Position numbers and translations under genes: made by a program
Part shown: one piece after another, positions 1 through 11,509 of the stretch
How the letters are laid out: each line of letters begins with the position of its first letter
How positions within the stretch are numbered: the stretch's first letter is position 1
The notes under the pieces: model-generated
What the model saw: the letters and a program-made list of their open reading frames with translations, nothing else
Databases searched by the model: none
Told to the model about the DNA's origin: nothing
Source: Adineta vaga
Taxonomy: Eukaryota > Rotifera
NCBI GenBank assembly: GCA_021613535.1
Contig: CP075492.1
Span: 13,516,001-13,580,000 of the forward strand
DNA: 64,000 nucleotides
Direction of reading: 5' to 3'

Positions 1-206
1 GTTGTATAAAACGAGAGAGAAACACAAAACGATTCACATGTTTTATTTCTATTCTTTATTTCTCCTCTAAGGACATACACAATAATACATCAAAATATAA
101 GTATGTTTGTTTTTCATTACAAGACATTTGTATTAAGAAAATGGACACAATCATACACACATCATAGTTACATTTATTCATCCTTCTTTTCATAAGAAAT
201 TTTAAG

Positions 207-804
207 TTATTGACGACGACGATTAACGCCAGGCAATGGTAACCATTCGTTATTTTGTGGTACATAAGATTGTCCAATATAAGCTTGATTACTGTAAGGA
301 TATTGACCACCTAAACCTGATGAACTATATTGTCCAGTACCATAAGCATTAAATGCATTTGGATAAGCATAACTTGGTGCATTATAGCCAAATTCTAAAT
401 GAAAAAAGTTACTTTTAAACAAGAAGACAACCTATTTATCACATACGATAATCATATGGATATTGTGGAGGTCCAGGTACAAACCAATTATTACCAATTG
501 GTTGTAAATTGCTTCCTACAAAGAAATTTTGTTAATGTATAAATACAAAAAAAAGATAAGGATAACCTAAACCGAATAGACCCAGATTATAACGTATGTT
601 CGAATAACCACCAATTCCAGATCCATAATAAGCACTTGATCGTACATCTTGCCGCCGTTTTCGATATGATTTACTCTCAATAACTGAAATAAGTATCAAG
701 TTTTTTTAATTTTAACATCAAACAAAAATCTTAATCAATTTTAATAACTTACCCACAACAGAAATTATCAGTAGAAATACAATCACCTTGAATAAAGACA
801 TCAT
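207..804 (-). CDS. Small secreted Gly/Tyr/Asn-rich protein
   Basis: Four exons (753-804, 567-683, 447-515, 207-394) join in frame through GT-AG introns of 51-69 bp to give about 141 residues. The protein opens with a signal peptide (MMSLFKVIVFLLIISVV). A dibasic stretch (SYRKRRQ) follows, and the rest is low-complexity sequence rich in Gly, Tyr, Asn, Pro and Gln, ending in VNRRRQ. The KRR site just after the signal peptide and the terminal RRR could be proprotein-convertase sites, so it may be a processed secreted or structural (cuticle- or mucus-like) protein. No known family is recognised. Exon structure is well supported; function is open. Confidence 0.7.
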
Positions 805-1836
805 ATGTATATGTTCTCTATGATTATGAGACGATTGTAATCAATATACTTATATGTATATGTATATACATGTATTTATTAAAATAGCTTATTCGGCTTA
901 ATCGATACGTTCTCTCTTTTAGTACCATGAAAAGGAATCATTGTAAATTTTTTTTTCTTTCTTTCTTTTGAATATAAGGAGTATTATAGTCACAGAAGAA
1001 GAGAATAATATTGAAAATTGCCTTGAATATGATGCCATACTTACATGAAGTATACGTAACTATCAAGGTGAATATTCTACATTCTGTAAGGAACATATCT
1101 GTATATATATTTTATAGTAGCACGTCCTTTATTGAGTAAAGTAAAGAAGTAAAAATATGGTGTAGATTTATTTAATAATATTCATGAAAATAAAAATAAA
1201 ATGAAAACAAGAGAAATATTGTTAATTAATATGAAATGACGAAAGAATATTATCTTATTGAAATAGATGAGAATTTTACTGTCGAACAGAAAGTTTAGTC
1301 ATAATGTTTCTGTGTATCAAAGATAGTATATATCAATAGTAAACAAATTTTGTATTAAAAATAAGACACTTCATGAAATTTTCAACTTCAAACAAGAATA
1401 GTGAAGCACAAACATCGAAATATTTTAATTAGAATCAGTAAAAGGTGCATGAAATAGTGAAAAGCAATAATCTTCTCACAACATGATCGCTGTTATAACT
1501 ACGTTTCCTATTGATTATACAGACGTACAAACATATCAACATGGCTAAATATATTGCTTCATCAGTAAAATAGATTCATGTATAAATGATAATGATTTTA
1601 TTTTACTGATAGTCAAATAAGTACTTCACTTGAATTATGCTCGTTACAATAACATTGTAAATAGCTAGGAAGAATGAATAAAATCAATCATATCTATTAT
1701 CTCTATCTACATTCTAAAAAAAACATTTCTGTTTATACACACAATATCATATTTTAAATCTAAACGTTAGATGAACAGACATTAACATTATCGTCCATAA
1801 TATTTATGTGTGAAACAGCATTTGCTGTTGACACAG
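805..1836. other. Intergenic, nothing recognised
   Basis: AT-rich spacer between the 5' end of the secreted-protein gene and the 3' end of the transporter gene. Only short stop-riddled frames are present. The first 100 or so bases presumably hold the promoter of the secreted-protein gene. Confidence 0.5.
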
Positions 1837-3277
1837 TTACTGCTGTGCCGATGGTTTCAAATACCAATCTTCGATAGGTAATGTACCTAGATCTCTAACC
1901 ATATGCCACATCAATATAATCCATATTAAACCAAACAAGAGGCAAACACCTATTTCGATTGAATATGCATAAGCTTTAGGTAACCATTCTGCAATGTACA
2001 ATACCAATGTTGACGATAAAGCATGTCCAAGATTGTATAATGTTGCTAATAAAGTCATATAAGTACCACCAATGCGTGGTTCACTAATACGAGCAAAAAA
2101 TCCAATGATTGATACTGTCATCAAGTAGACGAATAATTCATTTAGACAAAATAACACGATTAGGATAGGGTAAAAAAATGATGTCTGTAAAAGTTGCGGT
2201 GTGAAGAAGATGTAAATGGCCAAAATGAGACATGCAACTAAACGTGGAATATATCCTCTTGTGAACCATATCAGAGGACGACGTGTTTTACTTAAGCATA
2301 CAGGTGCCAGAAGTCGAGCTAGAATTAAGGGTATATTCACAAGAGCAAGTGTATCACGAGTGATACCGTATCTACAGAGAAAGACGATGTAATCTTGAAT
2401 ATATTCAAATTAAGAGAAAAAAAGAAATTTACCCTAATAATGTTAAATCTGTCATAAAATTAGTAGCAGCAAAGCCAATACTAAATGTTACTGTAATCAA
2501 AATTAATTTTTGCATACATCGTTTTTTTAATAGTTTTAATATATCCAAATAAGTTTCTAAGATTTTCAATTTTGCTTCCGGTTCATTTTTATAATTTGTA
2601 TCTGTTATTTTATTTGATTGTTTCTCATAAAATGACATGATTAGAAGTAAAATACTGACCACGAGAAATAGTATGGCCCAGAAAATTGTAAATTGTCGAA
2701 GAGAAAACAACCCATACGATTGGTTAGGTAATGAAAGAGGGCTACGAATATATTTGTTAGTAAAATTCGATGATTCAAATATCATTAATATTGTTGAACC
2801 AATAAATATTCCGAATGTTTGTCCAATAATTTGACATGTTGATGCCCATTGTGGATTGATATCATTAAATAATGAAACAGCCCAACCATCAACAACAATA
2901 TCTTGACTAGATATGAGAAAATATAAGACGAAGAAAACGCTTGTCAATGCAACAGCACGTAAATTAATTAATAGAGATTCCAAATAAAATGCTAAGATGA
3001 ACAGAATAATGCCGATGAAAAATTGAATTGGTATCAACCATGTTTGATGACGACCAAATCGACGGCTATAAACAGAATCCATTACAGGTGCCCATAGAAT
3101 TTTAAAACTGTATGGATATGAAACCCAACTAAAGGTTCCTTGTTCCTTCCATGATGCTTTGTACGAAGCAAGATACAATGGTATTGATTTTGCGAAACCT
3201 TGAATAAAGCCTTGTAAAAGATAAAGTATACAAACAATTGAAATATGCCATAGCAATACAATTCGTGTCGAAAACAT
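1837..3277 (-). CDS. Acetyl-CoA transporter (SLC33A1/AT-1-like), MFS
   Basis: Two exons (2433-3277 and 1837-2370, 62-bp intron, GG|A phase) encode about 460 residues with roughly 11-12 hydrophobic helices. The segment reading KILWAPVMDSVYSRRFGRHQ is the conserved SLC33A1 region between TM2 and TM3, and SSQDIVVDGWAVSL is its TM4-5 signature. SLC33 proteins move acetyl-CoA from cytosol into the ER lumen for lysine and glycan O-acetylation. The start chosen is the ATG of MFSTRIVLLWH. An open frame continues upstream but through a splice-acceptor-like TTACAG and no further ATG, so a 5' exon cannot be excluded. The human protein is about 90 residues longer, mostly in its N-terminal cytosolic tail. 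The gene diverges from the GNAT gene next door. Confidence 0.85.
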
Positions 3278-3687
3278 TTCATAAAGAATGATCTGTAACA
3301 ATTACACATTTCGTGACTTCATTTTATGTATATTAATAAGTGTTAAAGCCGACGGCGATGCAGAACGGGAAAAGAAAAAAAATCACATTGATCATATTGA
3401 ACACAATCTTGAAAAATATGAAAAGGTCAATCATGATTCACGATATTTACTCTTCTGCGATTGATTGATTCTTTTCACTTTATTCCCTCTGTTTACTTTG
3501 AGTCATAGAGTTATAGTTTGTAAGAATAGATTTCTTTATGCACATAAAATATTGATAATGAATAAACTGTTTTCATCACCACTATATCGTTCGTTCTATT
3601 TCTCTGACTCATAGATAATATAAAGTGTGGCCGTTTGTTTTTAACTACGATATAAACAAAGAAAAGTGTTTTTATACTCTGGTGTAA
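3278..3687. promoter_or_regulatory. Divergent intergenic region (transporter / GNAT)
   Basis: A 410-bp spacer between two genes transcribed away from each other, so both promoters should lie here. No TATA box or other named element can be assigned with confidence. Confidence 0.35.
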
Positions 3688-4358
3688 ATGTTTCATCAGT
3701 ATACTTCGAAAGATTTTGATTTCGTACCAATGAAATCAATTCCAATCAATTCTGAACGTTATTATCTGCTAAAGGATTGGATTTCATCAATGACTGATTC
3801 TGAAGATAATGAGAATGGATGTGATTTTTGGACATGGATTGAAAATAATAATGAATTATCTAAATCAGATTCAACGAATTTACTTAATACATTTTTTCTG
3901 TTTCTTTCCAATGATCGAAATCGTGTTATCGCTACAGGATCGATCGTCAGCGATGATCGAGATATGGGAAAGAAATTACAATTAGAAGATGGTATATGGA
4001 TTGGAGGAGTGAATGTCCATCGAGATTTTCGTGGAAAATCAATTGGAACAATTTTCGTTGAATATCTTGATAATTATATTCAACAAACAATCGATAAAGA
4101 TACTATGGTTTATCTATTCACCAATAATACTCAAGCGAAACGAATCTACAAACGGTATCAGTTTCAATCGAAAGGATTTATTCATGATGAGTCAATCAAT
4201 ACACAACAAAATGAATCGGTAAGCAAACATATATATATATATATACATACGAAGAAAGGATATATATATTTAATCAATGAATGTTAATTTAATAGGATGA
4301 ATTGAACGAACTTTTTGCCAAATGCTATCGAGCAGGAACATATGTTGGCAATCAATAA
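3688..4358 (+). CDS. GNAT-family N-acetyltransferase
   Basis: Exon 1 (3688-4218) and exon 2 (4296-4358) join in phase 0 across a 77-bp intron containing a (TA)n run, giving about 198 residues. Acetyl-CoA-binding motif A is visible as GVNVHRDFRGKSIG followed by an amphipathic helix (TIFVEYLDNYIQ), matching the GNAT V-x-x-x-x-R/Q-x-x-G-x-G/A pattern. Motif B is suggested by FTNNTQAKRIYKRYQF. It is expected to transfer acetyl from acetyl-CoA to an amine; the substrate is unknown. The terminal exon encodes DELNELFAKCYRAGTYVGNQ. It may pair loosely with the neighbouring acetyl-CoA transporter, but only position suggests this. Confidence 0.8.
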
Positions 4359-4524
4359 GAAAACTGTTTTCTTTAATAGACTTGTATCATCAGTTCAACA
4401 CACGAGTTAATTATATAATTATTATTTCGAAAATTATGCTTTTTCTATTCCTATTATGTTACATATCTAACATAAAAAAGTGTACTATAACAAAAAAAAA
4501 ACAACAACAACAGTAACTAAAAAG

Positions 4525-5307
4525 CTATTCATCATAGTAGCCACAATGTTCACAAGGTGAAGTAATACCATAAGTACCTATGATAAATTTTATATGTATA
4601 ATTTAAAAATATGTAACAGAGAATCTTACTTACATTTATTACATTTTCTACAATGCCATTCTCTCCAATCTCTACATTTTTGACATGTAGTACAATGCCA
4701 TTCCGAATCATCTTCCAAAATATCATTTCGACAAAATGAATAATAAAATTCTGATCCTCCTTGTGATAGAAGCATTTGAAGAAATGATTGAATAAGAGGT
4801 GTTCGTTCATCTTTAGCAGTTCGTCTCCATTCTCTTGTCCATTCTTGGAATTGTTCATCATTCAAACATATTTCTCGATAACTAAAATCAAATCAAATAT
4901 GAAAGAATGAATCCATCAATATGTATATATTACTTCGGATTTCGTCAAATATGTCGAACTAATGCATAACGATCGATTTTTGTTAATTCATCAAGATTTT
5001 TTGTTTTCCTTGCAAGCCATTTAGTAGAACATGGATGAGCAGCAGATTTTACATTTTCACCGAAGAAAAATTCCAAATGATTGAAAATATTCTGACATGA
5101 ATTACCACATTGACATAATGAACTGCATCGATGACCATATTTAAAACAAGGACACGAACGTTGTAAACAATCTGTTGTACAGCTACAATGATCTCTTTGA
5201 TCGTCATCGCCAAGACATAGTTCTGATGTTTTATCAATGATTATATCTTCACTTGTATTTTGTTGATCATTTTCATTTGACATAGTGGTAGAGAGTTTAA
5301 TATTCAA
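4525..5307 (-). pseudogene. Cys-rich (CXC/tesmin-like) zinc protein with in-frame TGA
   Basis: Three exons (4934-5307, 4634-4881, 4525-4577). Exon 1 carries a CRC/tesmin-like cysteine cluster (CSCTTDCLQRSCPCF, then CSSLCQCGNSCQN). Exon 2 carries [20 protein letters not shown], and exon 3 adds SPCEHCGYYDE; together these resemble tandem zinc-binding ribbons. Splice phases fit at both introns (52 and 56 bp), but the frame that joins exon 1 to exon 2 is interrupted by TGA at 4945-4947 (after ALVRHI, before RNP). Cysteine (TGT/TGC) is the simplest ancestral codon. It is therefore either a recent single-mutation pseudogene, a base-call error or a readthrough case. The start could be 5307 or the internal Met at 5283. 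The role is presumably nucleic-acid binding. Confidence 0.65.
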
Positions 5308-5844
5308 TTTTGTTATCTACTTATCTTAACGTATTGAAAAGAATTAACGAAGAAACGATTCTTCTTGGGATATTTAAATTCGTAGAACATAGATGACCAA
5401 TCAGAAAATTTGTAGTTTCTTTGTTTTCTTTTATTTAAAAATTCTCAATCGCGACCAAATAAAATATTTCGATAGAAGGAGGACGCTATGAATTGATCTA
5501 TAAATTCAGATTCTGAAATGCGCATAGAAGATTCTACTGAAACCTAGTATTTCATCAATGATGAGCACGAAAAATCAAATGATTACTATTAGAATTGGTT
5601 CAGTTGAAAAACATTGGTTAATATTTGAGCTAACAGATATGTTATTCATATCTTGTCGCGGTACATTTATTAGGATACTATATTAATTAAAAATGTTAGA
5701 ATTACAAAAAAAAGAGTATTAAAGTTTTCATCATGGTTATGTATGTCGAGTTTGTCTACTTTCTATGAGATATTCTCTGAAAATATTATTTTCATGGGTT
5801 ATATACGAAGAACTAAAAATATGTCTATAAGAAACTAGGCTTGT
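5308..5844. other. Intergenic, nothing recognised
   Basis: AT-rich spacer. A 41-codon plus-strand frame near 5560-5690 shows no family signature and is not called. Confidence 0.45.
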
Positions 5845-6891
5845 TCAGCTACAACGTGGTTCGTTTGCTTCCACCGCTGCCGATATTGCTTGATTGTATT
5901 TTTCAGGATTTGAATCAAGACAACTTCCTGCTTCTAATCATATTTAAAAACAGTGAATGAATGGAGGTAAAAAATCAGAGAACATACCAGCATCAACTAC
6001 ATGACCACGCTCCGGTTGGTCTATGAGATCAACGATTATTTTCAAAACGTCGGCTAAGGACATTTGTACATAGTTTTTTCCCGCGTCCAGTAAAACAGTA
6101 CAAATCCTACCTGGAAATGAAGTGAAACAAAGTATGATCATATATATCTTAAACAAATCTGAGCACATTTAATAATATCTATGACTATGAAATCTATAAG
6201 ATTTTCTTTGCCTCATTATTGTAATACTCGGGTAATCTTAACTTTGATATGAATGGCATATTTTCATATCAATCCCACTCTCTTCCTCATCTACTCCCTA
6301 GCTGTTTCGAATATTCAAAGTCTTGACATTTTCACATTTTTACTTTCGATCTCAGTTGGAGAAATCGCATATTCGCATCTGTATGATAACAAATAATATA
6401 AAAACCTGACATTGGAGTGAAACCACTTATCCTCACGATCTCAACGTTAGCTTCTTCTAACTCTACATATGTAGTCGCAGTCATCCACATCCTGAAGACA
6501 AACAGTCTTCATTATATATTAGAGATAAAACTGACTTGATTAGATTCTACTCACCATCTTTATCAATATTTGGATGACGAAGTTGAATTTTCATATACAC
6601 TTCTGGTGGCTCATGGGGATATCCGTATGGCACCCGTAATTCTATTCTGAGACCTCGTCCTCCGAAAGGTTCAGTAGATGGATATATTAATCCAGTGATG
6701 GTTATAAATTGCGTTGATTGATTCGCGACACTGTTATTGCTACGTGAGTCAGATGGAGTATCATCATCTGAATCTTGCATAGAACAATTATCTAATTTAA
6801 ATATTTTCGACGTTGAAAAAGTACTTGCAGCCCAGTTTCTGAGATCCATATAATGTGTCCAAAGACGTTTAGCGTTATAAACACTCGCCAT
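5845..6891 (-). CDS. Ubiquitin-conjugating (E2/UBC-fold) protein, 5' end uncertain
   Basis: Exons 6555-6891, 5988-6110 and 5845-5933 join in phase. The UBC core is clear: a beta-meander ending in VPYGYPHEPPEVY, the HPN motif (LRHPNI), and the active-site region DGRICTVLL, which places a Cys at the catalytic position after HPN. A helix (SLADVLKIIVDLIDQP) follows, then a short tail ending ANEPRCS. It probably accepts ubiquitin or a ubiquitin-like protein from E1. The first intron is unusually long (444 bp; others nearby are about 55 bp). The frame is open upstream of the first ATG to a splice-acceptor-like TTTTATAG near 6915-6922, so an earlier exon may be missing and the N-terminus is provisional. 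Confidence 0.7.
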
Positions 6892-7317
6892 TGAATGTAC
6901 GACCAAACGTATTACAGTATCTATAAAAAAAAAAGGAAATTTACAACAATATTTTGTAACCTATAAAAGCAATAGATTTCAACTTAAAATGAACTTGTGA
7001 ATTGCTTCTTTTCGGCAAGTAGTTTTAGTTTCGCCTTTCTGAGAAATAGAAAAATGAAAATGAAAATTTGCTCAATTTTCGAAGCTGACACGAAATGAAG
7101 AAAAAACAAACCATACTTAGAACTGATTTTGTGCGAGTATGTCCGATGTTTTTCTCTCTCGCTCAAAATAAATTTCATGATGATCTTGCAAACAGGATTG
7201 TTGATGCAAATTATAGCCTTTCAAAAGAACGAAAAGGAAATAGAGAATGCAGAATGTAACCTGATTATATTCGAGTATGAATACGAATAGAATTTTGGAA
7301 TAAATAATATAGCGGAG

Positions 7318-8145
7318 ATGCCCGCTGCAAATAGAACACAATTTACTTTTTCCATCTACAATTGTGCTTTTGTCACCACCTACTGGACCTCTCCGTTGGT
7401 ATTTACCCGTCATGTATCAAAAAACTCTCACACTCTCCTCTCCTGCCCTGCCTTAGCTGCTGTAATCCTTCAGATCGCCACTCAGAGCGAGTTACCTGTC
7501 TTCCACACGTCTTTCTCCTCCGTACTGAAACCCTCCTACTCCTATATCCCTTTTCACGTCATGCATCAGGTCTTTTTTTCAGAACTTTCCGCATCTCTTT
7601 ATTAGTTCTTTCCTACTGGTCTTGTCTCGCTATGCATACGACATACAGCTCTGTTCTTTTCAAAATGCACTCCTACCGTCCCGCTGCAACTCCAGTCCCT
7701 CGGTAGATCTGTTTATTCTCAGACGCTAGCTGCAAGTCATTCTCTAATTTATACACTTCACTTCGACGCCATACAGTTAGAGTAGTAAATTCACTCTAGA
7801 TTCAGTTTTTTTGAGAACCCAACCCAAGCATTGAAGTGGTCCATCCTGGATGCAGATAACAACGCTCCAACTCCTCGTTGACTATTCTAATTCCATGTCG
7901 ACCTTCCTGTGGATCTAAAGAAGCATTATGGAAAGTTTGGTGAGGTTATCTATCACGGAACTGCCTGGGTGAAATTTCACCCACGCTCCTCACCCCCACT
8001 CCCCAATGACCATTCTAACCCCACGTCGACCTGTCCTGGGACCTAAGGAAGCATCGTGGAAAGTTTGGTGATCGTGGCTATTACAGCGACTGAATGCATA
8101 GCGAATAAACAGACAAACAAACTTTCTTCTTTATGTATATAGATT
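7318..8145. repeat. GC-richer degenerate repeat, likely retroelement 3' tail
   Basis: This stretch is C/T-rich and clearly less AT-rich than everything around it. Two diverged direct units of about 95-100 bp are visible (about 7863-7960 and 7986-8090). They share the core GTCGACCT, then CTAAGGAAGCATCGTGG or its variant CTAAAGAAGCATTATGG, then AAAGTTTGGTGA. The right edge reads AATAAACAGACAAACAAACT and then an AT-rich end, a pattern often seen at the 3' ends of non-LTR retrotransposons and their SINE derivatives. No reverse transcriptase or other protein is present. Family assignment needs a repeat library. Confidence 0.5.
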
Positions 8146-8207
8146 AGGCAAAAAGAGAGGTGAATAGAAATACAAAAGAATATACAATACTTTATGGTAA
8201 GTATAAG

Positions 8208-8918
8208 TCAGTTTGAGAAGGTTCTAAACCCTCTCCTTTGATAAGTATTGCAGCGATTGCTTGTTGCAATCAATCCGTTTGTACCTTCAAGTTGATCCAG
8301 ATTATCACGAAAATCAGGTTGTACGAAATATGTTTCAGTCTGTTGAAGGTTTGGTTTCATTTTTTCTCGTCTATTAGCCTCTATTTCCAATTTTTGGGCA
8401 TGTTCAAGACATTTTAAAGCATGACGCGGTTCATCGACTGATAAAAAGATTTTTCCTCGTTCAATGAAATATTTAGAAATATCTCGCGTAAGTCGAACTA
8501 ACAAATTGGTATGAAAGTTAAACATTTTTATTAATTTGATGTAATGATCTGCCCAATCCACATGTAATCCAATATTATGGGCATATATGTAAATGTCGTG
8601 TACGTAAGGATATTCTTGAGCAATCATTGGTACAAGACAGCGACCCACTGAACCCGAGCAGATGACAAAAACTTTTTCATCTTTGTGGTTTGCTATTTCA
8701 CGTAAAGCATCATCAATAGTACGAACGACTGCGAGTGGGACCTTATCCGAACGTAGTTTTTCTATGTCGTCGTTCAAAATTGCCATATCAATTGGATCTG
8801 GTTGTCTCTTCGGTGTGCCAGTAGATGCTTCATTGAATTCATCTTGCATGGATTGATAACTGTCATTATTTTCAAAACTAACATCACACCAGACAATAAA
8901 TATCGACAAAATACTCAT
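8208..8918 (-). CDS. Bdelloid-expanded family protein (N-terminal domain associated with ART genes)
   Basis: Single exon, 236 residues. It begins MSILSIFIVWCDVSFENND and contains EKVFVICSGSVGRCLVPMIA and DIYIYAHNIGLHVDWADHY. The pattern of a hydrophobic strand plus WxD, then a helix with an IxxDALREI-like stretch, then VF(V/M)I(C/S)SG.(L/V)G...VP.I, is one I associate with a large bdelloid family whose longer members carry an ADP-ribosyltransferase domain. The fold looks like a Rossmann-type or receiver-like alpha/beta domain; no enzymatic residues can be asserted. Only the N-terminal part of the family is present, and the C-terminus is frayed (QRRGFRTFSN), so it may be a short member or a truncation. 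The role is unknown. Confidence 0.6.
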   Translation of the reverse strand: MSILSIFIVWCDVSFENNDSYQSMQDEFNEASTGTPKRQPDPIDMAILNDDIEKLRSDKVPLAVVRTIDDALREIANHKDEKVFVICSGSVGRCLVPMIAQEYPYVHDIYIYAHNIGLHVDWADHYIKLIKMFNFHTNLLVRLTRDISKYFIERGKIFLSVDEPRHALKCLEHAQKLEIEANRREKMKPNLQQTETYFVQPDFRDNLDQLEGTNGLIATSNRCNTYQRRGFRTFSN

Positions 8919-10153
8919 TGTGTTCTATGTGTTTTGAGAATAAATGCACACTATGTCTCACTGTAATATCTATTTGCTTATTGTTCGACGACCGCAGGAA
9001 AAATAGAAAAAAATCAGATGAAGAACGCAAAAAAGTTATTTTTATACTAATAGATACGACATGCGGATCATTTCTATTCTCTAAGAGAGAACAGACTTGC
9101 AACTCAATAAAGCATCATGTTGGTTTTCTATTTGCAATAAAGTTTTACGAAAGCATCGAATCACGCCAAGTCATAAAATGAGAAAAATATATATTTACGT
9201 ATATAGTTTTACCTGCGAGGATACGATTAAATGAAAATGAATTAAGTAATAAACTGTATCACTTCAGTTTAAGTAGACATTCTTACTCTTACCCTTCTTA
9301 TTAACGCAAAACTTTTGTAACATTGTCTACCGTTATACGAGATGAATTGGTATACTTTCATTCTGATCAAATAATCATCATTTATTATTAATTTTGTACC
9401 TTCTTTTTACCAAAATCATATCCAGATAAACGATATTGTACATTTTATATTTACGCATTGGAATTGAAGTAATGATTATGGAAGTATTCTTTTGGGCATC
9501 GTGTCACTTTCATGTTTCACCCAATATTTATACTGCGTATTTTCTCTCAAACTAAAAATATCGTTGAACTCAATAAATTCTATTATTTATTTGACAAATA
9601 ATTTACGTTTTGTAGAGTTCGAATATTCATCTGATTCAAGTAAAACAAAAATAAGTCTATTTTACTTGTTTTTATATCAAGTTACAGGTAGCAATAAATA
9701 AAAGACGGTAATTTAATATGAAACAAATATTGTCATCATAGTATTTTCAAAATAAATCGTAGAAGAAACATGTTTTTTCTTGTTAAACAGGATGAAAATC
9801 AAGAGTTCCGATCACTATGAATTATTTCATTTTAAAATCGATCTATAAAGACTTTTCAAACAGGCGTTTACGCGTGCTGTGAAATCGCCAGTTTTATTCA
9901 TCCTAGTATGAATCTCCGAGCCACAGTTGTCGACTGATGTGTCTGCCTAGAACCGCACTATAGTTTCCTCAATTGTTCAATAAAAATACCTTCAGGAGAC
10001 CGCGAGAGAAAAAAGAAAGACGTAGGTACGTAAAGAAATGAGTATAAATGGTTCTTTATCAAACTTTTACGAAGAAACTAAAAGAAAGAAAAACATATAA
10101 TTGACTATTTCAATCCGTTTTTTTTAAATGACAAAGAAAAAAATCGAGTTTAA
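8919..10153. other. Intergenic, nothing recognised
   Basis: About 1.2 kb of AT-rich sequence with only short random frames. A slightly GC-richer patch at about 9860-9970 stands out but shows no coding pattern, tRNA fold or terminal repeat that I can identify. Confidence 0.45.
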
Positions 10154-10330
10154 AACAGTATAGTCGAAGACTTATCTTCTAAAAATATCGATCATAAATT
10201 TCTTGAACAGGCAATCAATCAAGCAGAATCATTCAACTTTTTATCAATTGATTTATATACACACAATATAGGAGTTATTTGTGAATTACTACAAAATGCT
10301 GATGATGGTAATAGTTGTACTCTTTATTGA
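10154..10330 (+). pseudogene. Fragment of sacsin/HSP90-like ATPase N-terminal domain
   Basis: An open stretch of 58 codons contains YTHNIGVICELLQNADDGN, which matches the N-box (helix with E-L-x-x-N-A-x-D) of GHKL/HSP90-type ATPases. The I/L-x-E-L-I/L-Q-N-A-D-D form is typical of sacsin and NO VEIN-like proteins. There is a stop before it (10151), a stop after it (10328) and no G1/G2 boxes downstream, so only the first ATP-binding helix survives. Its right end abuts, tail to tail, an unrelated fragment on the other strand. Confidence 0.55.
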
Positions 10331-10626
10331 AAAAATGAAGAAGTTGAATAGCTTGTTGGTTCTGTTCGCGAAGCACTCTCTTCAGAACTTTGTAAAAGAA
10401 ATCCATCACGTGTATACCAGCGAATAGCATCTTCTGAAACATATGTCTGATTAAACTCATCAACTACTTGTTGTATAGAAGGATTATCTTTATAAAGAAT
10501 ACGATATTCCTCAACAAATTTTTCTTTACAAGTTCGTGTAGGTTGAACTTCTTCTATAGCACGCATCAAGTGAATGTACCAATCTGTTACATATGAATAA
10601 GTATTCGATGTTGATCTGTCCACCAT
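10324..10626 (-). pseudogene. Truncated, frameshifted fragment of ART-associated bdelloid gene
   Basis: The frame reads from MVDRSTSNTYSYVTDWYIHL to AIRWYTRDGFL. The latter resembles the A-I-x-W-Y-T-R-D-x-F-L segment found upstream of the catalytic part in bdelloid ADP-ribosyltransferase-type proteins. Directly after it the family continuation (YKVLKRVLREQN) is found in another frame, so one frameshift sits at about 10395-10400. The sequence is then cut off at about 10325-10335 where the oppositely oriented ATPase fragment begins. The catalytic domain is absent. This is a broken gene piece. Confidence 0.55.
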
Positions 10627-10630
10627 TATG

Positions 10631-11509
10631 GACGCGCTTTATTAATGGAGGTAATTCATTTATCGAATTTGACTGAAAAATCGTAGAGTGAATACTTTTC
10701 GAAAGAGTCGAGAAGAGTTCGTTTAAGTCTTGAAATGGACCACGAAGCTACAGAAGTCAAATAATAAGAGTTATACTCTAAAAACGATGATTGATATTAC
10801 TTTAGGACATTTTACAAGTAATTGCGTATCGATATTCTTTTCGTTCGTATAATGATAAACATAAATTGAACGAATTTGATCCGAGTTGAACAATTGATCA
10901 GTATGATTGCCAAAAGCAATTGAATTTATAATGAGAAAGATATTTTATTCATTTGTATCTCTTATATCATCGAGATGCTGTGATATTTTTCGAAAATAAT
11001 CAATAATTCCACTAAAGATCGATCGACGAGTAGAATGTTTCTTACAAGATACTCTTTCAGGTTCTTTAAGATGACATTTTCCTTTGCTAATATGAATAGT
11101 AATCATAGAATTAATACAATTTTTCGAATTTAAACATGAGCAAAAGGTAAATTATCAGAGCATATCGCCATCTATTGGTAAGTAAGGTGTATAAAGGTAT
11201 GTCAAGCAATAATTGAGGTTCTTATCCACCTATAGATGAGATATGAGAACATAAAACCTTGATAAGTATTAACGTGAAAAACGTCCATTGTGTTGCTCCA
11301 CTAGTCAGGAGTTCTTTCGGGTGCGAGGATACCGATCAATGTTTGTTAAATTGTGTCATTTATACACTCTCGATCATAGTTGGAAAGAAAACAACGATCA
11401 GCAGAATGAAAAAATAGAAGTAAAATGCAACAGTAATCGTCCACAAAAGTTGCAAAATGACATGATTCATTAAGCTCGTAAAGATGGTTTTTGCTTCCTT
11501 TCAGATTCT
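10631..11509. other. Intergenic / possible 5' leader of the Nudix gene
   Basis: No recognisable gene. A pyrimidine-rich CTTTCAG acceptor at 11498-11504 lies just before the ATG at 11510, so a 5' UTR exon of the downstream gene is probably in this stretch. Its donor was not identified. Confidence 0.4.

Noticed and set aside
4945-4947. Selenocysteine codon
   Set aside because: No SECIS-like structure was identified and no known selenoprotein family matches; kept only as a possibility in the findings.
7318-7706. Two overlapping plus-strand frames of about 100 codons
   Set aside because: They lie in the GC-richer repeat block; composition explains the lack of stops and no protein motif is visible.
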